Notes under the pieces: model-generated
The model's database searches: none
Seen by the model: the letters and a program-made list of their open reading frames with translations, nothing else
What the model was told of the DNA's origin: nothing
Shown: one piece after another, positions 27,054 through 34,681 of the stretch
Position numbering within the stretch: the first letter of the stretch is position 1
How the letters are laid out: each line of letters starts with the position of its first letter
Position numbers and translations under genes: made by a program
Assembly (NCBI GenBank): GCA_016875095.1
Contig: VGSG01000017.1
Span: forward strand, 1 to 53,277
Direction: 5' to 3'
Length of the DNA: 53,277 nucleotides
From: Deltaproteobacteria bacterium
Lineage (GTDB): Bacteria > Desulfobacterota > Desulfomonilia > Desulfomonilales > Desulfomonilaceae

Positions 27054-27575
27054 TCAAGCTGCGGGGGATGGGCAGAGCTTGCGGAGTTCGCACGCGGGAC
27101 AGTGGCCGCCCAGCCAAACGTAGTCAAAGTATTCCGCGAACGGTCGGCATTCCTGCTCGTTTTCGCACAGGAAGCCGATCTCGAAGTTCCTCTTGTTCGG
27201 GCCTTTGGCGCCGATTCCTGCGCCCGTGAGGTTGGGGCTTCCAACCAGGGCTGCGCAACCGTCCACGATGAACATCTTCGCGTGCATCCGGATGCAGTGC
27301 AGGAATTCAACCCCGGCGCTGAGGCGCCCTTTTCCGTCCAGTTGTTCGTACCGTTCGCGAAAAGGCTTGGAGGGCAATTCAGCGTGAATGATCCGAAATG
27401 AGACCCCCTGGTTTACCAGAATCGCCATCAGGTCCACGAATGACATGAAGCGGCCACGATAGAGCAGTCCGGTCCCCTTTATGTTCGCGGTTGATATCCA
27501 GACGAACCCCTTTGCCGCGACCAAGTGGGTCTGAGTGAACCTATCGTAGATCTCGCGGTCGAGGACCGTCTTCAT
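27054..27575 (-). CDS. Single-HKD phospholipase D-superfamily protein with cysteine tail
   Basis: This 173-residue protein has one PLD-type catalytic motif, His98-x-Lys100-x4-Asp105, in RMHAKMFIVDGCAALVGSPN, followed by LTGAGIGAKGPNKRNFEIGF. Single-motif members usually dimerise to build the active site and include nucleases such as Nuc and the DUF1669-like group. The C-terminus has cysteines at 137, 143, 159, 162 and 168. The last three, in HCPACELRKLC, follow a C-x2-C-x5-C pattern like the iron-sulfur staples of RecB-family nucleases, so a zinc or [4Fe-4S] site is possible (inference). No signal peptide is evident. It is convergent with acetoacetyl-CoA synthetase and has no obvious operon partner. 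Confidence 0.78.
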   Translation of the reverse strand: MKTVLDREIYDRFTQTHLVAAKGFVWISTANIKGTGLLYRGRFMSFVDLMAILVNQGVSFRIIHAELPSKPFRERYEQLDGKGRLSAGVEFLHCIRMHAKMFIVDGCAALVGSPNLTGAGIGAKGPNKRNFEIGFLCENEQECRPFAEYFDYVWLGGHCPACELRKLCPSPAA

Positions 27576-27666
27576 GGGGTGTTGTCGATCGAGGCACGCT
27601 TTATTGCTGTCACACTATGGCGAACGGCATCGAGAATTGCCCCAAGAATCATCCCTCCCCTTTCCC

Positions 27667-27834
27667 ATAGGCGTTTAAATAAGGAATAGGCCTCTGTGAT
27701 AACAAAGCCTTATCACCCTCCCCCTTCCCCCTCCCATCGAGGGAGGGGGGTCTGGAAACCCTCTCCCCTGGCGGGAGAGGGCAGGGTGAGGGGGAATGTC
27801 CGACGCCAGAGGCCAATCCTATTTTAACGCCTAT
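27667..27834. mobile_element. MITE-like 168-bp element with ~29-base terminal inverted repeats
   Basis: The left end (27667-27696) begins ATAGGCGTTTAAATAAGG and the right end (27807-27834), read in reverse complement, begins ATAGGCGTTAAAATAGG. Both end in GGCCTCTG before the core, about 24 of 30 positions matching. The core contains two G/C-rich hairpins of the kind seen again at 27838-27906 and 38728-38803. The 9-mer CCCTTTCCC flanks the element at 27658-27666 and 27838-27846, though three bases separate the right copy from the end, so a target duplication is only possible. No transposase is encoded, so it would be non-autonomous. Confidence 0.6.
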
Positions 27835-27837
27835 GCC

Positions 27838-27906
27838 CCCTTTCCCCCGCCCATTAAAGGAGAGGGCTGCAAGACCCCCCTCCCCTGGCGGGAGAGAGGA
27901 GGGTGA
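27838..27906. repeat. GC-rich double-hairpin repeat, copy 2
   Basis: The sequence CCCCTCCCCTGGCGGGAGAG and its upstream CCCATTAAAGGAGAGGG resemble the core of the neighbouring inverted-repeat element and the copy at 38728-38803. This is a REP-like intergenic family of about 70-80 bases, probably spread through the genome. Confidence 0.6.
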
Positions 27907-27949
27907 GCTTTATTCAAGAGCGCCGATCTCGATTCAGTCTAGTATAGGT

Positions 27950-28249
27950 CTACTTCTCGGCCGCGGCGTAGCGAACGGCCATTGCCCATGCTTGTCGTCT
28001 TTCCAATTCTTTGTCCAGTTCCATACCGGGAAGCGCGGCAACGAGCACTTCGGATTTGTCCTCGTCCAGGATAAGTCGCCAGAGTTCCACTTTGCCTTCC
28101 GCGGCCAACTCCAGCATGGCCTCTTCGACCCGGCGCATTTCAGATTCGTCCATCTCGCCCCCGACTATGGCGAGGACGGCCCGAGCGGTGGTCCAGCCCG
28201 GTCCTTCGAGTTTGATCAGCACTGCCTTCTTGAGTTCTTCGTTGGCCAT
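27950..28249 (-). CDS. Small hypothetical protein, 99 residues
   Basis: I do not recognise this family. It is a soluble, mostly helical protein: residues 3-25 (EELKKAVLIKLEGPGWTTAR) and 35-58 (ESEMRRVEEAMLELAAEGK) look like helices of a winged-helix-like fold, followed by a beta hairpin (KVELWRLILDEDKSEVLVAAL). The last 20 residues are helical. The strong ribosome-binding site CAGGAGGAA before the ATG supports expression. No cysteine, signal peptide or membrane segment is present. Neighbours give no clue: repeats downstream and the rnf promoter region upstream, on the other strand. Confidence 0.65.
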   Translation of the reverse strand: MANEELKKAVLIKLEGPGWTTARAVLAIVGGEMDESEMRRVEEAMLELAAEGKVELWRLILDEDKSEVLVAALPGMELDKELERRQAWAMAVRYAAAEK

Positions 28250-28617
28250 GTGGTTCCTCCTGGCCGGCTCTCATAGCACGAATCCGGCGCCAGGTCTAAT
28301 GCCGGTTCGTTGTGAGGATCGGGACCTTTTTCCGTTGCGACCAATGCGAGGCGCTCATGCATTCCCAAGCTGCGGATTTTGGCCGGGAAAGTCTTGACAC
28401 GGCCGCCGCACAATATTATCTTTGAGCGCTGTATCAGCGTCGCGGTTCCACGCGAACCTGTCCCCCCTGTTTAGGGCAGAGCATTTGAGCAATCTCACAT
28501 CGATGGATGGCGCAGGCAGGCCGTGAGGGGCCCTGCAAACGGGAGTGGTTCGAGGCCGTCGTATCCTTCCCGAGCTTTCGTCCGCGAACCTGAGCGCGCA
28601 TCCGAGAAAGAGCAGAA
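28250..28617. other. Divergent region upstream of rnf
   Basis: These 368 bases between the 99-residue gene and rnfC hold no supported gene. A promoter lies at 28394-28422, leaving a leader of roughly 190 bases before rnfC. I found no known riboswitch in this leader. The rest shows nothing recognisable. Confidence 0.5.
28394..28422 (+). promoter_or_regulatory. Promoter for the rnf operon
   Basis: A perfect -35 TTGACA (28394-28399), 17 bases and TATCTT (28417-28422, 4 of 6) form a good sigma-70 promoter. Transcription would start near 28430, some 190 bases before rnfC. Confidence 0.55.
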
Positions 28618-29943
28618 ATGGCAGGACTAACGTTTTCCAAAGGTGGAGTCCACCCGGAAGAACACAAGGAATTGACCGAGCGCCTCGCGATTGAGGAAAT
28701 GCCGCCTCCCGCGCAGGTTGCGCTCCCGCTCTCCATGCACTTCGGCGCGATTGCGCAGCCGGTGGTCAAGAAGAAGCAAGAGGTTCAAGAGGGCGAAGTG
28801 ATTGCTGTGGTGGAAAAGGGACTGGGAGCGCCGATCCATAGCAGCGTCACCGGAACGGTCAAGACTGTCGAACCGCGGCCGCATCCGACCATGGTTCGAT
28901 GCGATGCAATCATCATCGACCGTGATCCGGCGGCGGCCCCCCGAAAGTACGAGCGTGAGAACTGGACCACACTCTCACGAGAACAGCTCCTGGCGCGGGT
29001 AAAGGACGCAGGCATCGTGGGACTGGGCGGCGCTGGATTTCCCACGGCCGTCAAGTTGTCTCCTCCGCCCACAGCAAAGATGGATCTGCTCATTCTGAAC
29101 GGCGCGGAGTGCGAACCGTACCTCACCACGGATCACCGGATCATGTTGGAACATCCGGAACAGGTGGTGGAAGGCGCCAAGATCATGGTGAAAATCCTTG
29201 GGATCAAGAAAGGCGTTATCGGCGTTGAGCTGAACAAGCCCGACGCGATCAATGCGCTCCAGAAGGCCCTGAAGGTTTCCGACGGGCATGACGAAGGGGA
29301 AATAGCCGTTCAGGGCGTGCAAGTTAAGTATCCCCAAGGTTCTGAGAAACAGTTGATCTACTCGCTCACCAAGAGGTCGGTTCCCGGAGGCGGCTTGCCG
29401 TTCGACGTGGGGGTGATCGTCCAGAATATCTCCACTACAGTGGCGGTCTACGAAGCCGTAACTATGAACAAACCACTCTACGAAAAGGTGATGACCGTAT
29501 CAGGACGTGCCATTAAGCGGCCGGCGAACATCAAGGTAAAGGTCGGCACGGTCCTCTCCGACGTGGTTGAATACCTGGGCGGGGTCTCCGACGATCTGCT
29601 CAAGATAGTTTCCGGTGGGCCCATGATGGGATTTGCCATGTCCAGCATGGATGTCCCTGTGGTGAAGACCACATCGGGTGTGTTGTTCCTAAATAGCAAA
29701 GAGACGAGCATAGGGCCTTACGGTCCGTGCATTCACTGCGGTTGGTGCCTGCAGGCGTGTCCGATGGGTTTGGCTCCCAAGGAGATAGGGATCTACGTGG
29801 AAGCGGGCAAAGGTCACCTGACCGAGCGATTCGGAATTATGGAATGCTTTGAGTGCGGGTGCTGCGCGTACGTGTGCCCGGCCAAGCGACCCTTGGTGCA
29901 GTTTTGCCGCCTTGCCAAGATAGGCGTCAAGAGAGGCTCCTGA
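28618..29943 (+). CDS. rnfC: Rnf complex subunit RnfC
   Basis: This is the 441-residue peripheral subunit of the Rnf ferredoxin:NAD+ oxidoreductase, which binds NAD(H) and FMN on the cytoplasmic side. The barrel-sandwich N-terminus (about 1-110) contains GGVHPEEHKELT. The flavin/NAD region includes VGLGGAGFPTAVKL and NGAECEPYLTTDHR. Near the C-terminus are two [4Fe-4S] motifs, CIHCGWCLQACP and CFECGCCAYVCP, each followed by the expected distal Cys-Pro. The protein ends soon after, without the Ala/Lys-rich extension of E. coli RnfC. The start site AGAAAGAGC is a weak ribosome-binding site. First gene of rnfCDGEAB. Confidence 0.95.
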   Translation: MAGLTFSKGGVHPEEHKELTERLAIEEMPPPAQVALPLSMHFGAIAQPVVKKKQEVQEGEVIAVVEKGLGAPIHSSVTGTVKTVEPRPHPTMVRCDAIIIDRDPAAAPRKYERENWTTLSREQLLARVKDAGIVGLGGAGFPTAVKLSPPPTAKMDLLILNGAECEPYLTTDHRIMLEHPEQVVEGAKIMVKILGIKKGVIGVELNKPDAINALQKALKVSDGHDEGEIAVQGVQVKYPQGSEKQLIYSLTKRSVPGGGLPFDVGVIVQNISTTVAVYEAVTMNKPLYEKVMTVSGRAIKRPANIKVKVGTVLSDVVEYLGGVSDDLLKIVSGGPMMGFAMSSMDVPVVKTTSGVLFLNSKETSIGPYGPCIHCGWCLQACPMGLAPKEIGIYVEAGKGHLTERFGIMECFECGCCAYVCPAKRPLVQFCRLAKIGVKRGS

Positions 29944-30081
29944 TAGCGACGCCGACCATCGAGTAAGACAGGGAGCTGCTCATCGTAAGAGCGCTCCACC
30001 GAAGGCTTGGCTACTTACTGATTTCATAGAGTTTCATGGGAGGGTAGGACCATAGAAACGCAAGCGCAACAATATCCCGCT

Positions 30082-31116
30082 ATGGAACCCCAGTGGGCCG
30101 TATCCATATCGCCCCATATCAGACAGACGCAGACAACAGCCGGGATCATGTGGACCGTATCCGGTTCGCTGATACCGGTGTTGTTGCTGTCGATCTATAA
30201 CTTCGGCCTGCGGAGCTTGTTTATCACTCTCTCCAGTGTGATCTCATGCGTGGTGGTCGAGGCGATCTGCCAGAGAGCGCTGGGAAGACCGATTTCGGTG
30301 AAGGACGGGAGCGCTGTCCTGACAGGCATTCTGCTCGCGTTCGTCATTCCTCCCGGTGTGCCCTACTGGCTGCCGATCATCGGGGCTGTGGCCGCCATCT
30401 TCATCAACAAGCAACTCATGGGAGGCCTGGGCTTTAACGTATGGAACCCCGCGCTCGTAGGACGCGCGCTCCTCACCGCAGCCTTCCCGGTGTACATGAC
30501 CGCTGCGTGGATCCCCTCGCGTGAGGTGAGCCACGTGCCGATTCTTAACTACATCTGGGGAGGTTTAGACGGAGTTTCGACCGCGACCCCGCTCTACGTG
30601 CTCCGGCACTACGGCATGGAGGCGCTCACGAAGCAATTCGGCGATCTGCCGGTGATCTACACGAACTTCCTGCTCGGTTTCAAGCCGGGTTGTATCGGCG
30701 AGACATCCGCGGTGCTCATCCTGCTCGGTGGGCTGTTCCTGATGGCGCGCGGCATAATCACCTGGCCGATCCCGGTTTCTACGCTGGCGAGCGTAGCGGT
30801 CATCAGTTGGGTATTCGGCGGCGAAACATGGCTCAGCGGCCCGGTCCTGGTGCATCTCCTTTCCGGCGGCGTGATACTTGGGGCCTTTTATATGGCTACG
30901 GACTACGTGACGTCGCCATCGCTCAAAACCGCGCAGATTATCTTCGGCATAGGAGTGGGGGGCCTCACCATGCTCATTCGCCTCAAGGGAGGTTATCCCG
31001 AGGGAGTCTGCTATGCGATTCTGCTCATGAACTGCCTCACACCCGCGCTGAATGAATGGTTCAGGCCGGAGAGGTTCGCGCCTCCCAAGCAGGCGCCTGT
31101 CGCGGCAGCCAAGTAG
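30082..31116 (+). CDS. rnfD: Rnf complex subunit RnfD
   Basis: This is a 344-residue membrane subunit with nine or ten helices. The RnfD start pattern SPHIRQTQTTAGIMW is at about 9-23, FNVWNPALVGRALL in the middle, and DYVTSPSLKTAQIIFG near the end. The DGVSTATPL motif supplies the threonine that carries a covalently bound FMN in RnfD/NqrB. It conducts ions and electrons across the membrane. The ATG at 30082 gives the usual distance to SPHIR but has no ribosome-binding site. A good one, GGGAGG, lies at 30038-30043, spaced for an in-frame ATA at 30052. The gap to rnfC is 138 bases with no other gene. Confidence 0.93.
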   Translation: MEPQWAVSISPHIRQTQTTAGIMWTVSGSLIPVLLLSIYNFGLRSLFITLSSVISCVVVEAICQRALGRPISVKDGSAVLTGILLAFVIPPGVPYWLPIIGAVAAIFINKQLMGGLGFNVWNPALVGRALLTAAFPVYMTAAWIPSREVSHVPILNYIWGGLDGVSTATPLYVLRHYGMEALTKQFGDLPVIYTNFLLGFKPGCIGETSAVLILLGGLFLMARGIITWPIPVSTLASVAVISWVFGGETWLSGPVLVHLLSGGVILGAFYMATDYVTSPSLKTAQIIFGIGVGGLTMLIRLKGGYPEGVCYAILLMNCLTPALNEWFRPERFAPPKQAPVAAAK

Positions 31117-31141
31117 GTTGTTTGGTTCACGAGGGTTTTTC

Positions 31142-32050
31142 ATGAAGGAAATCATTAAGATCACTATGAGCCTTACCGGCGTGTGCATAGGAGCCGCGCT
31201 CATCCTGGGCGCGGTGTACACTCAGACCGAAGGACCACGCCAAAAAATAGAAATGAAGCAGAACGAAGAGGTGATCCAGGGGCTGCTCGGATATGGTCAT
31301 GGGAAACACGCCCCGTCCGATCTCGTAGTGCGCCGGATCGACCGGTATGTGGTCCAGGAGCCGAAAGGACAGACCCTTCTCGGGTACGTGCTGCCGGTAA
31401 AGGATGGGAAATTCACGATTGCTCTGCTGGATCTCGAAGGCAAGCCCGCGGACAAGGTGCCGGTCACCGCTACCGCTGCTGAGTTGGAAAACAAAGCGAC
31501 CCGGAACGCAGCCGTGAAGGCGGCTCTCCCAAAGGGCTCTGACGCCACGTACGCGGACACGTACTATATCGCAGACCAGGGCGGAAAGAGGCTTGGGTAT
31601 GTACTCCCCGGGAAAACGCAAGGTTTCAAAACCTTTATCAAGCTCATGGTCTCGCTTGACCCCAATTTCACGGTTACGGGCGTGGCCATTACCGAATCGG
31701 AAGAGGATCCCGGGTTGGGAGCCGAGATTCAACAGGACTACTTCAGGAACCAGTTCGTGGGGAAGACACAAGAACAGTTGACGAAGCTCAAGGTGATCAA
31801 AGAACCGCTTCCCGACAAATACTTCGACGTGCTCGATCCTCTCAGGGCGAAGAAACTGAGGATCAAAGCAGAAGAGATCAAGAAAATCAAGGAGAAACAC
31901 CTCCAAGACGATATCTACGCCTTGACCGGCGCGACAATTTCGAGCCGAGCAGTCACGAGTGGCGTCCAAGATACGGTGAAGAAATTCACCTATAGATTTG
32001 ATTTGTTGAAAAAAGCTGTCGAGCAGGAAAGAATTCCCGTCGCCTTTTAA
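31142..32050 (+). CDS. rnfG: Rnf complex subunit RnfG
   Basis: This 302-residue protein has one N-terminal membrane helix (about 5-26) and a large periplasmic part. An FMN is bound covalently to the threonine of the LTGATISSRAVTSGV motif at about 266-280, as in RnfG and NqrC. TESEEDPGLGAEIQ is the usual second landmark of the FMN-binding domain. It is longer than E. coli RnfG (206 residues), with an insert of about 80 residues between helix and FMN domain that includes RIDRYVVQEPKGQTLLGYVL. The frame is open upstream, but the ATG at 31142 is the membrane-helix start and follows GAGGG. It overlaps nothing and lies 25 bases after rnfD. Confidence 0.94.
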   Translation: MKEIIKITMSLTGVCIGAALILGAVYTQTEGPRQKIEMKQNEEVIQGLLGYGHGKHAPSDLVVRRIDRYVVQEPKGQTLLGYVLPVKDGKFTIALLDLEGKPADKVPVTATAAELENKATRNAAVKAALPKGSDATYADTYYIADQGGKRLGYVLPGKTQGFKTFIKLMVSLDPNFTVTGVAITESEEDPGLGAEIQQDYFRNQFVGKTQEQLTKLKVIKEPLPDKYFDVLDPLRAKKLRIKAEEIKKIKEKHLQDDIYALTGATISSRAVTSGVQDTVKKFTYRFDLLKKAVEQERIPVAF

Positions 32051-32062
32051 CGGAGGAACACG

Positions 32063-32683
32063 GTGAGCAGATATCCAGATCTTATCTGGCGCGGCCTAAT
32101 TCCTGAGAACCCCATATTTAGGCTCGCGCTGAGCATGTGTCCCGCGGTCGCGGTGACCGTTAACGTGCAGAACGGTGTCATGCTTGGCCTGGCGGTGGTC
32201 TTTGTGCAAGTGATGTCAAGCTGCACGGTTGCGATCTTCCGGGGGTTCATCCATCCGCGGATCCGGATACCGGCCTACGTGCTGATCATTGCGCTTTGGG
32301 TGAGCGTCGTGGACATGGTTCTTCCCGTGATTAACCCAGCCATCTATGAGCAGGTCAAGCTCTTCGTGAAGCTGATTGTGGTCTTCGCGATCATCATTTC
32401 CCGCTTGGAGCTGTTTGCTTCCAAAGAGCCCCTGATCCCCTCCTTTTTTGATGGGCTGGGGATGGGGCTGGGATTTCTCTTGGGGCTTTGTCTTATCGGC
32501 GCCATTCGCGAGCTCTCGGGAACCGGTCAGCTTCTCGGGTTCGACATCCTGGGATTCAAGCCGCTACTCGTCATGATCCTACCCGCAGGAGGGTTCTTCG
32601 TGATCGGGTTCATCATGGCCGCATTCAACTATATCGAATACAAGCTTACGGGTAAGATCCCCACTTCCGGCGGAGGTCACTGA
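32063..32683 (+). CDS. rnfE: Rnf complex subunit RnfE, with one cluster cysteine missing
   Basis: This 206-residue, six-helix membrane subunit pairs with RnfA. Family landmarks are IPENPIFRLALSMCPAVAVT near the start, RIPAYVLIIALWVSVVDM, and DGLGMGLGFLLGLCLIGAIREL. In Rnf and the related Nqr complexes, RnfE/NqrD and RnfA/NqrE each give two Cys to an intramembrane [2Fe-2S] cluster. Cys26 here matches the first. The second normally sits in a VNC/TNC-(I/L)xxGRAEAFA motif. Here the aligned stretch is VVFAIIISRLELFAS, so Ala109 replaces the cysteine and GRAE becomes SRLE. Cys54 is an extra membrane cysteine. Starts with GTG after GGAGGAA, 12 bases past rnfG; it ends one base before rnfA. Confidence 0.92.
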   Translation: MSRYPDLIWRGLIPENPIFRLALSMCPAVAVTVNVQNGVMLGLAVVFVQVMSSCTVAIFRGFIHPRIRIPAYVLIIALWVSVVDMVLPVINPAIYEQVKLFVKLIVVFAIIISRLELFASKEPLIPSFFDGLGMGLGFLLGLCLIGAIRELSGTGQLLGFDILGFKPLLVMILPAGGFFVIGFIMAAFNYIEYKLTGKIPTSGGGH

Positions 32684-32684
32684 T

Positions 32685-33638
32685 ATGAAGACCTTCCGAC
32701 TCATCACAATAGCTTTTATGGCCGCGGGGTTGCTCTGCCTGGGCGCTTCCCCGATTCTTGCCGATTTCACCAAAGACGGTTCGTTCAAAAAGGACAAGCA
32801 GATAGAACTCGACTTCGGCATCCCGGTGGATGAGAGTTGGGCGCGGGAGCTGTCAAACTACTCGGTGTATGAGAAGCCGGATCCGGATATCCGGACGCCG
32901 GTGGAAGCCGCGCAACTCGATCCACAAAGACTTAGGGTGACCTTGACCTTTAAAGAAGCGCTGAATCAGGCCGCGCAATACGTCGTCGAAGTCAAAGACG
33001 TCACTTCCGGCGGGAAGCCCATCGGAAGCGGGCGATTCCTCGTGAAGAAGAGTCGGGCGTCGGTGATGATGGGGATAATCTTAGGGGCCATGCTGATCAA
33101 CAACTTCGTTTTTACTAAGTATTTGGGATTGTGCATCTTTTTCGGAGTATCACAGAAGCGGGAAACCGCGATCGGCATGGGAATCACCTTCACCATCGTC
33201 ATGGTGCTCAGCGCGTTCTTCTGTTGGGCGCTCTACCAACACGTCTTGACCACACTGCGCTTGGACTTTCTCAAGATCATCGTCTTCATCGGTACGACGG
33301 CCATATTCGTGCAAGCGGTGGATACGGTGTTGCGCAAGGTGAACCCGTACCTCTTCAAGCGGTTGGGTGTCTACCTCGTGCTGATCGTCACCAACTGCAT
33401 CATTCTCGCGGTCCCCCTGATCAATGCGGACAGCGGGTATAACGCGGCAGAGAGCGTAAGCGAGGGTATCGGCGCAGGAGTCGGCTTCGCAATAGCGTTG
33501 TTTCTCATGGCGTGCGTCAGAGAGCGGCTGGAGGTGTGCCGAGTGCCTCCCACGTTTGCCGGGTTGCCGATTGCGTTCATCGTGGCGGGCCTGTTTGCCT
33601 TGGCGTTTCTCGGTTTTTCAGGGCTCGTGGTTTTCTGA
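32685..33638 (+). CDS. rnfA: RnfA fused to an N-terminal secreted Ig-like (Big_5-type) domain
   Basis: RnfA is normally about 190 residues with six helices. Here the protein has 317. Residues 1-26 are a signal peptide (cut ILA-DF). Residues 36-120 form a domain like bacterial SbsA/Big_5 Ig domains: QIELDFGIPVDESWARELSN, then LRVTLTFKEALNQAAQYVVE and KDVTSGGKPI. The RnfA part starts near 125, with INNFVFTKYLGLCIFFGVSQ and IVTNCIILAVPL, so both cluster cysteines are there (Cys150, Cys238). The fusion is not a frameshift artefact: one open frame, with GGAGGTCAC before the ATG and none needed inside. The Ig domain would sit in the periplasm and might contact RnfG or cytochromes (inference). Confidence 0.92.
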   Translation: MKTFRLITIAFMAAGLLCLGASPILADFTKDGSFKKDKQIELDFGIPVDESWARELSNYSVYEKPDPDIRTPVEAAQLDPQRLRVTLTFKEALNQAAQYVVEVKDVTSGGKPIGSGRFLVKKSRASVMMGIILGAMLINNFVFTKYLGLCIFFGVSQKRETAIGMGITFTIVMVLSAFFCWALYQHVLTTLRLDFLKIIVFIGTTAIFVQAVDTVLRKVNPYLFKRLGVYLVLIVTNCIILAVPLINADSGYNAAESVSEGIGAGVGFAIALFLMACVRERLEVCRVPPTFAGLPIAFIVAGLFALAFLGFSGLVVF

Positions 33639-33714
33639 GTATTTTAGTGTATAATCAACAAAGTGAGTGTGCGCCGCGACGGGATCCGCGGCCCCTCTGA
33701 GAGGTGTTCATATT

Positions 33715-34629
33715 ATGGAAAGCGCGTGGACCACGGCCGGGTACGGCCTGGCATTCTTCATTATTTTCGGCGCGGTCTGCGGTGTCGTGCTGGCTTACGC
33801 GGCGAAGCGCTTCGCGGTCCAGATCGACCCGAAGATCGAAGCGGTCAGGGCTTGTCTTCCGGGCGCAAATTGCGGCGCGTGCGGCTTTGCGGGATGCGAA
33901 TCTTACGCGGAGGCGGTTGTCACCATACCCGATGTTCCCGTGAACAAATGCGCTCCCGGCAAAGGCGACGTCGCGTGCAAAGTTGCGGAAATAACCGGCA
34001 AGCAGGCGGCAGAGGCGGGTGAAGTGATTTCTGTGTTGCGTTGCTCCAAGAATGAGGGCGGCGTGAAACGGAAGCATTCATACGTGGGCTTTGACACCTG
34101 CACTGGAGCGAATCTTGCCTTTGGCGGTCCCTGGGAATGCGACTTCGCGTGTATCGGTTACGGCGACTGCGAAACCGCGTGCCCGTTCCACGCGATCCAT
34201 ATGCATGATGGGATGCCGGTGATCGACCCGGAAACCTGCACCGGGTGCGGTGTTTGTGTGAAGATGTGCCCAAAGAGCGTGCTCCAGCTTGTGCCCAAGG
34301 ATGCCCCGGTCTCTGTGCCATGCAGCACAAAGGACAAAGGCAAGGAAGTTACAAACGTCTGCTCCGCGGGATGCATCCATTGCCTAGCGTGCACGAGGAA
34401 GGCCAAGGATGTGGTGAACCTGATCAACGATCGCATCGAGATCGATTATCCCAACCTCACCGAGCAGATGGCTAAGGACGCGGTCTGGGCGTGCAATCGC
34501 CAATTCATTTTCCGATACCGCGATCCTGAACAGCAAGCCAAGGCCGTTGAGCAAATAAAGGCAGAGCAAGCCGCAAAGAAAGCCGCGGCCGCAGCCAAGA
34601 AAGCCGCGGAAGAGACCGCGGAAGCTTGA
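33715..34629 (+). CDS. rnfB: Rnf complex subunit RnfB
   Basis: This 304-residue iron-sulfur subunit is the likely entry point for ferredoxin electrons. It has an N-terminal membrane helix (about 6-28). Next comes the [4Fe-4S] domain with LPGANCGACGFAGCESYAEA and the distal VNKCAPGK. Ferredoxin-like [4Fe-4S] motifs follow: ACIGYGDCETACP, CTGCGVCVKMCP and a further cysteine set SAGCIHCLACTRK. It ends in an Ala/Lys-rich helix with repeated AAKKAA, common in RnfB/C tails. The frame is open upstream; the ATG at 33715 follows GAGAGGTG and begins the membrane helix. A perfect -10 box TATAAT (33650-33655) lies in the 76-base gap after rnfA, but without a good -35. Confidence 0.95.
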   Translation: MESAWTTAGYGLAFFIIFGAVCGVVLAYAAKRFAVQIDPKIEAVRACLPGANCGACGFAGCESYAEAVVTIPDVPVNKCAPGKGDVACKVAEITGKQAAEAGEVISVLRCSKNEGGVKRKHSYVGFDTCTGANLAFGGPWECDFACIGYGDCETACPFHAIHMHDGMPVIDPETCTGCGVCVKMCPKSVLQLVPKDAPVSVPCSTKDKGKEVTNVCSAGCIHCLACTRKAKDVVNLINDRIEIDYPNLTEQMAKDAVWACNRQFIFRYRDPEQQAKAVEQIKAEQAAKKAAAAAKKAAEETAEA

Positions 34630-34681
34630 TTCCCGCCCTCGTTTGAAGCGCCCGCCGAGGTCGCTTGAACGCTCCGTTGGG

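Larger units (their letters stand above)
27576..27949. other. Repeat-filled intergenic region
   Basis: The 374 bases between two minus-strand genes hold no gene. They are occupied by the 168-bp inverted-repeat element (27667-27834) and a second GC-rich hairpin repeat (27838-27906), described separately. Confidence 0.7.

Noticed and set aside
27650-27910. CRISPR array
   Set aside because: Repeats are few, palindromic and of unequal spacing, with no spacers of regular length and no cas genes near; they fit REP/MITE-like elements.
33650-33655. Internal promoter between rnfA and rnfB
   Set aside because: TATAAT is perfect, but there is no -35 box and no TGn extension; left as a remark only.
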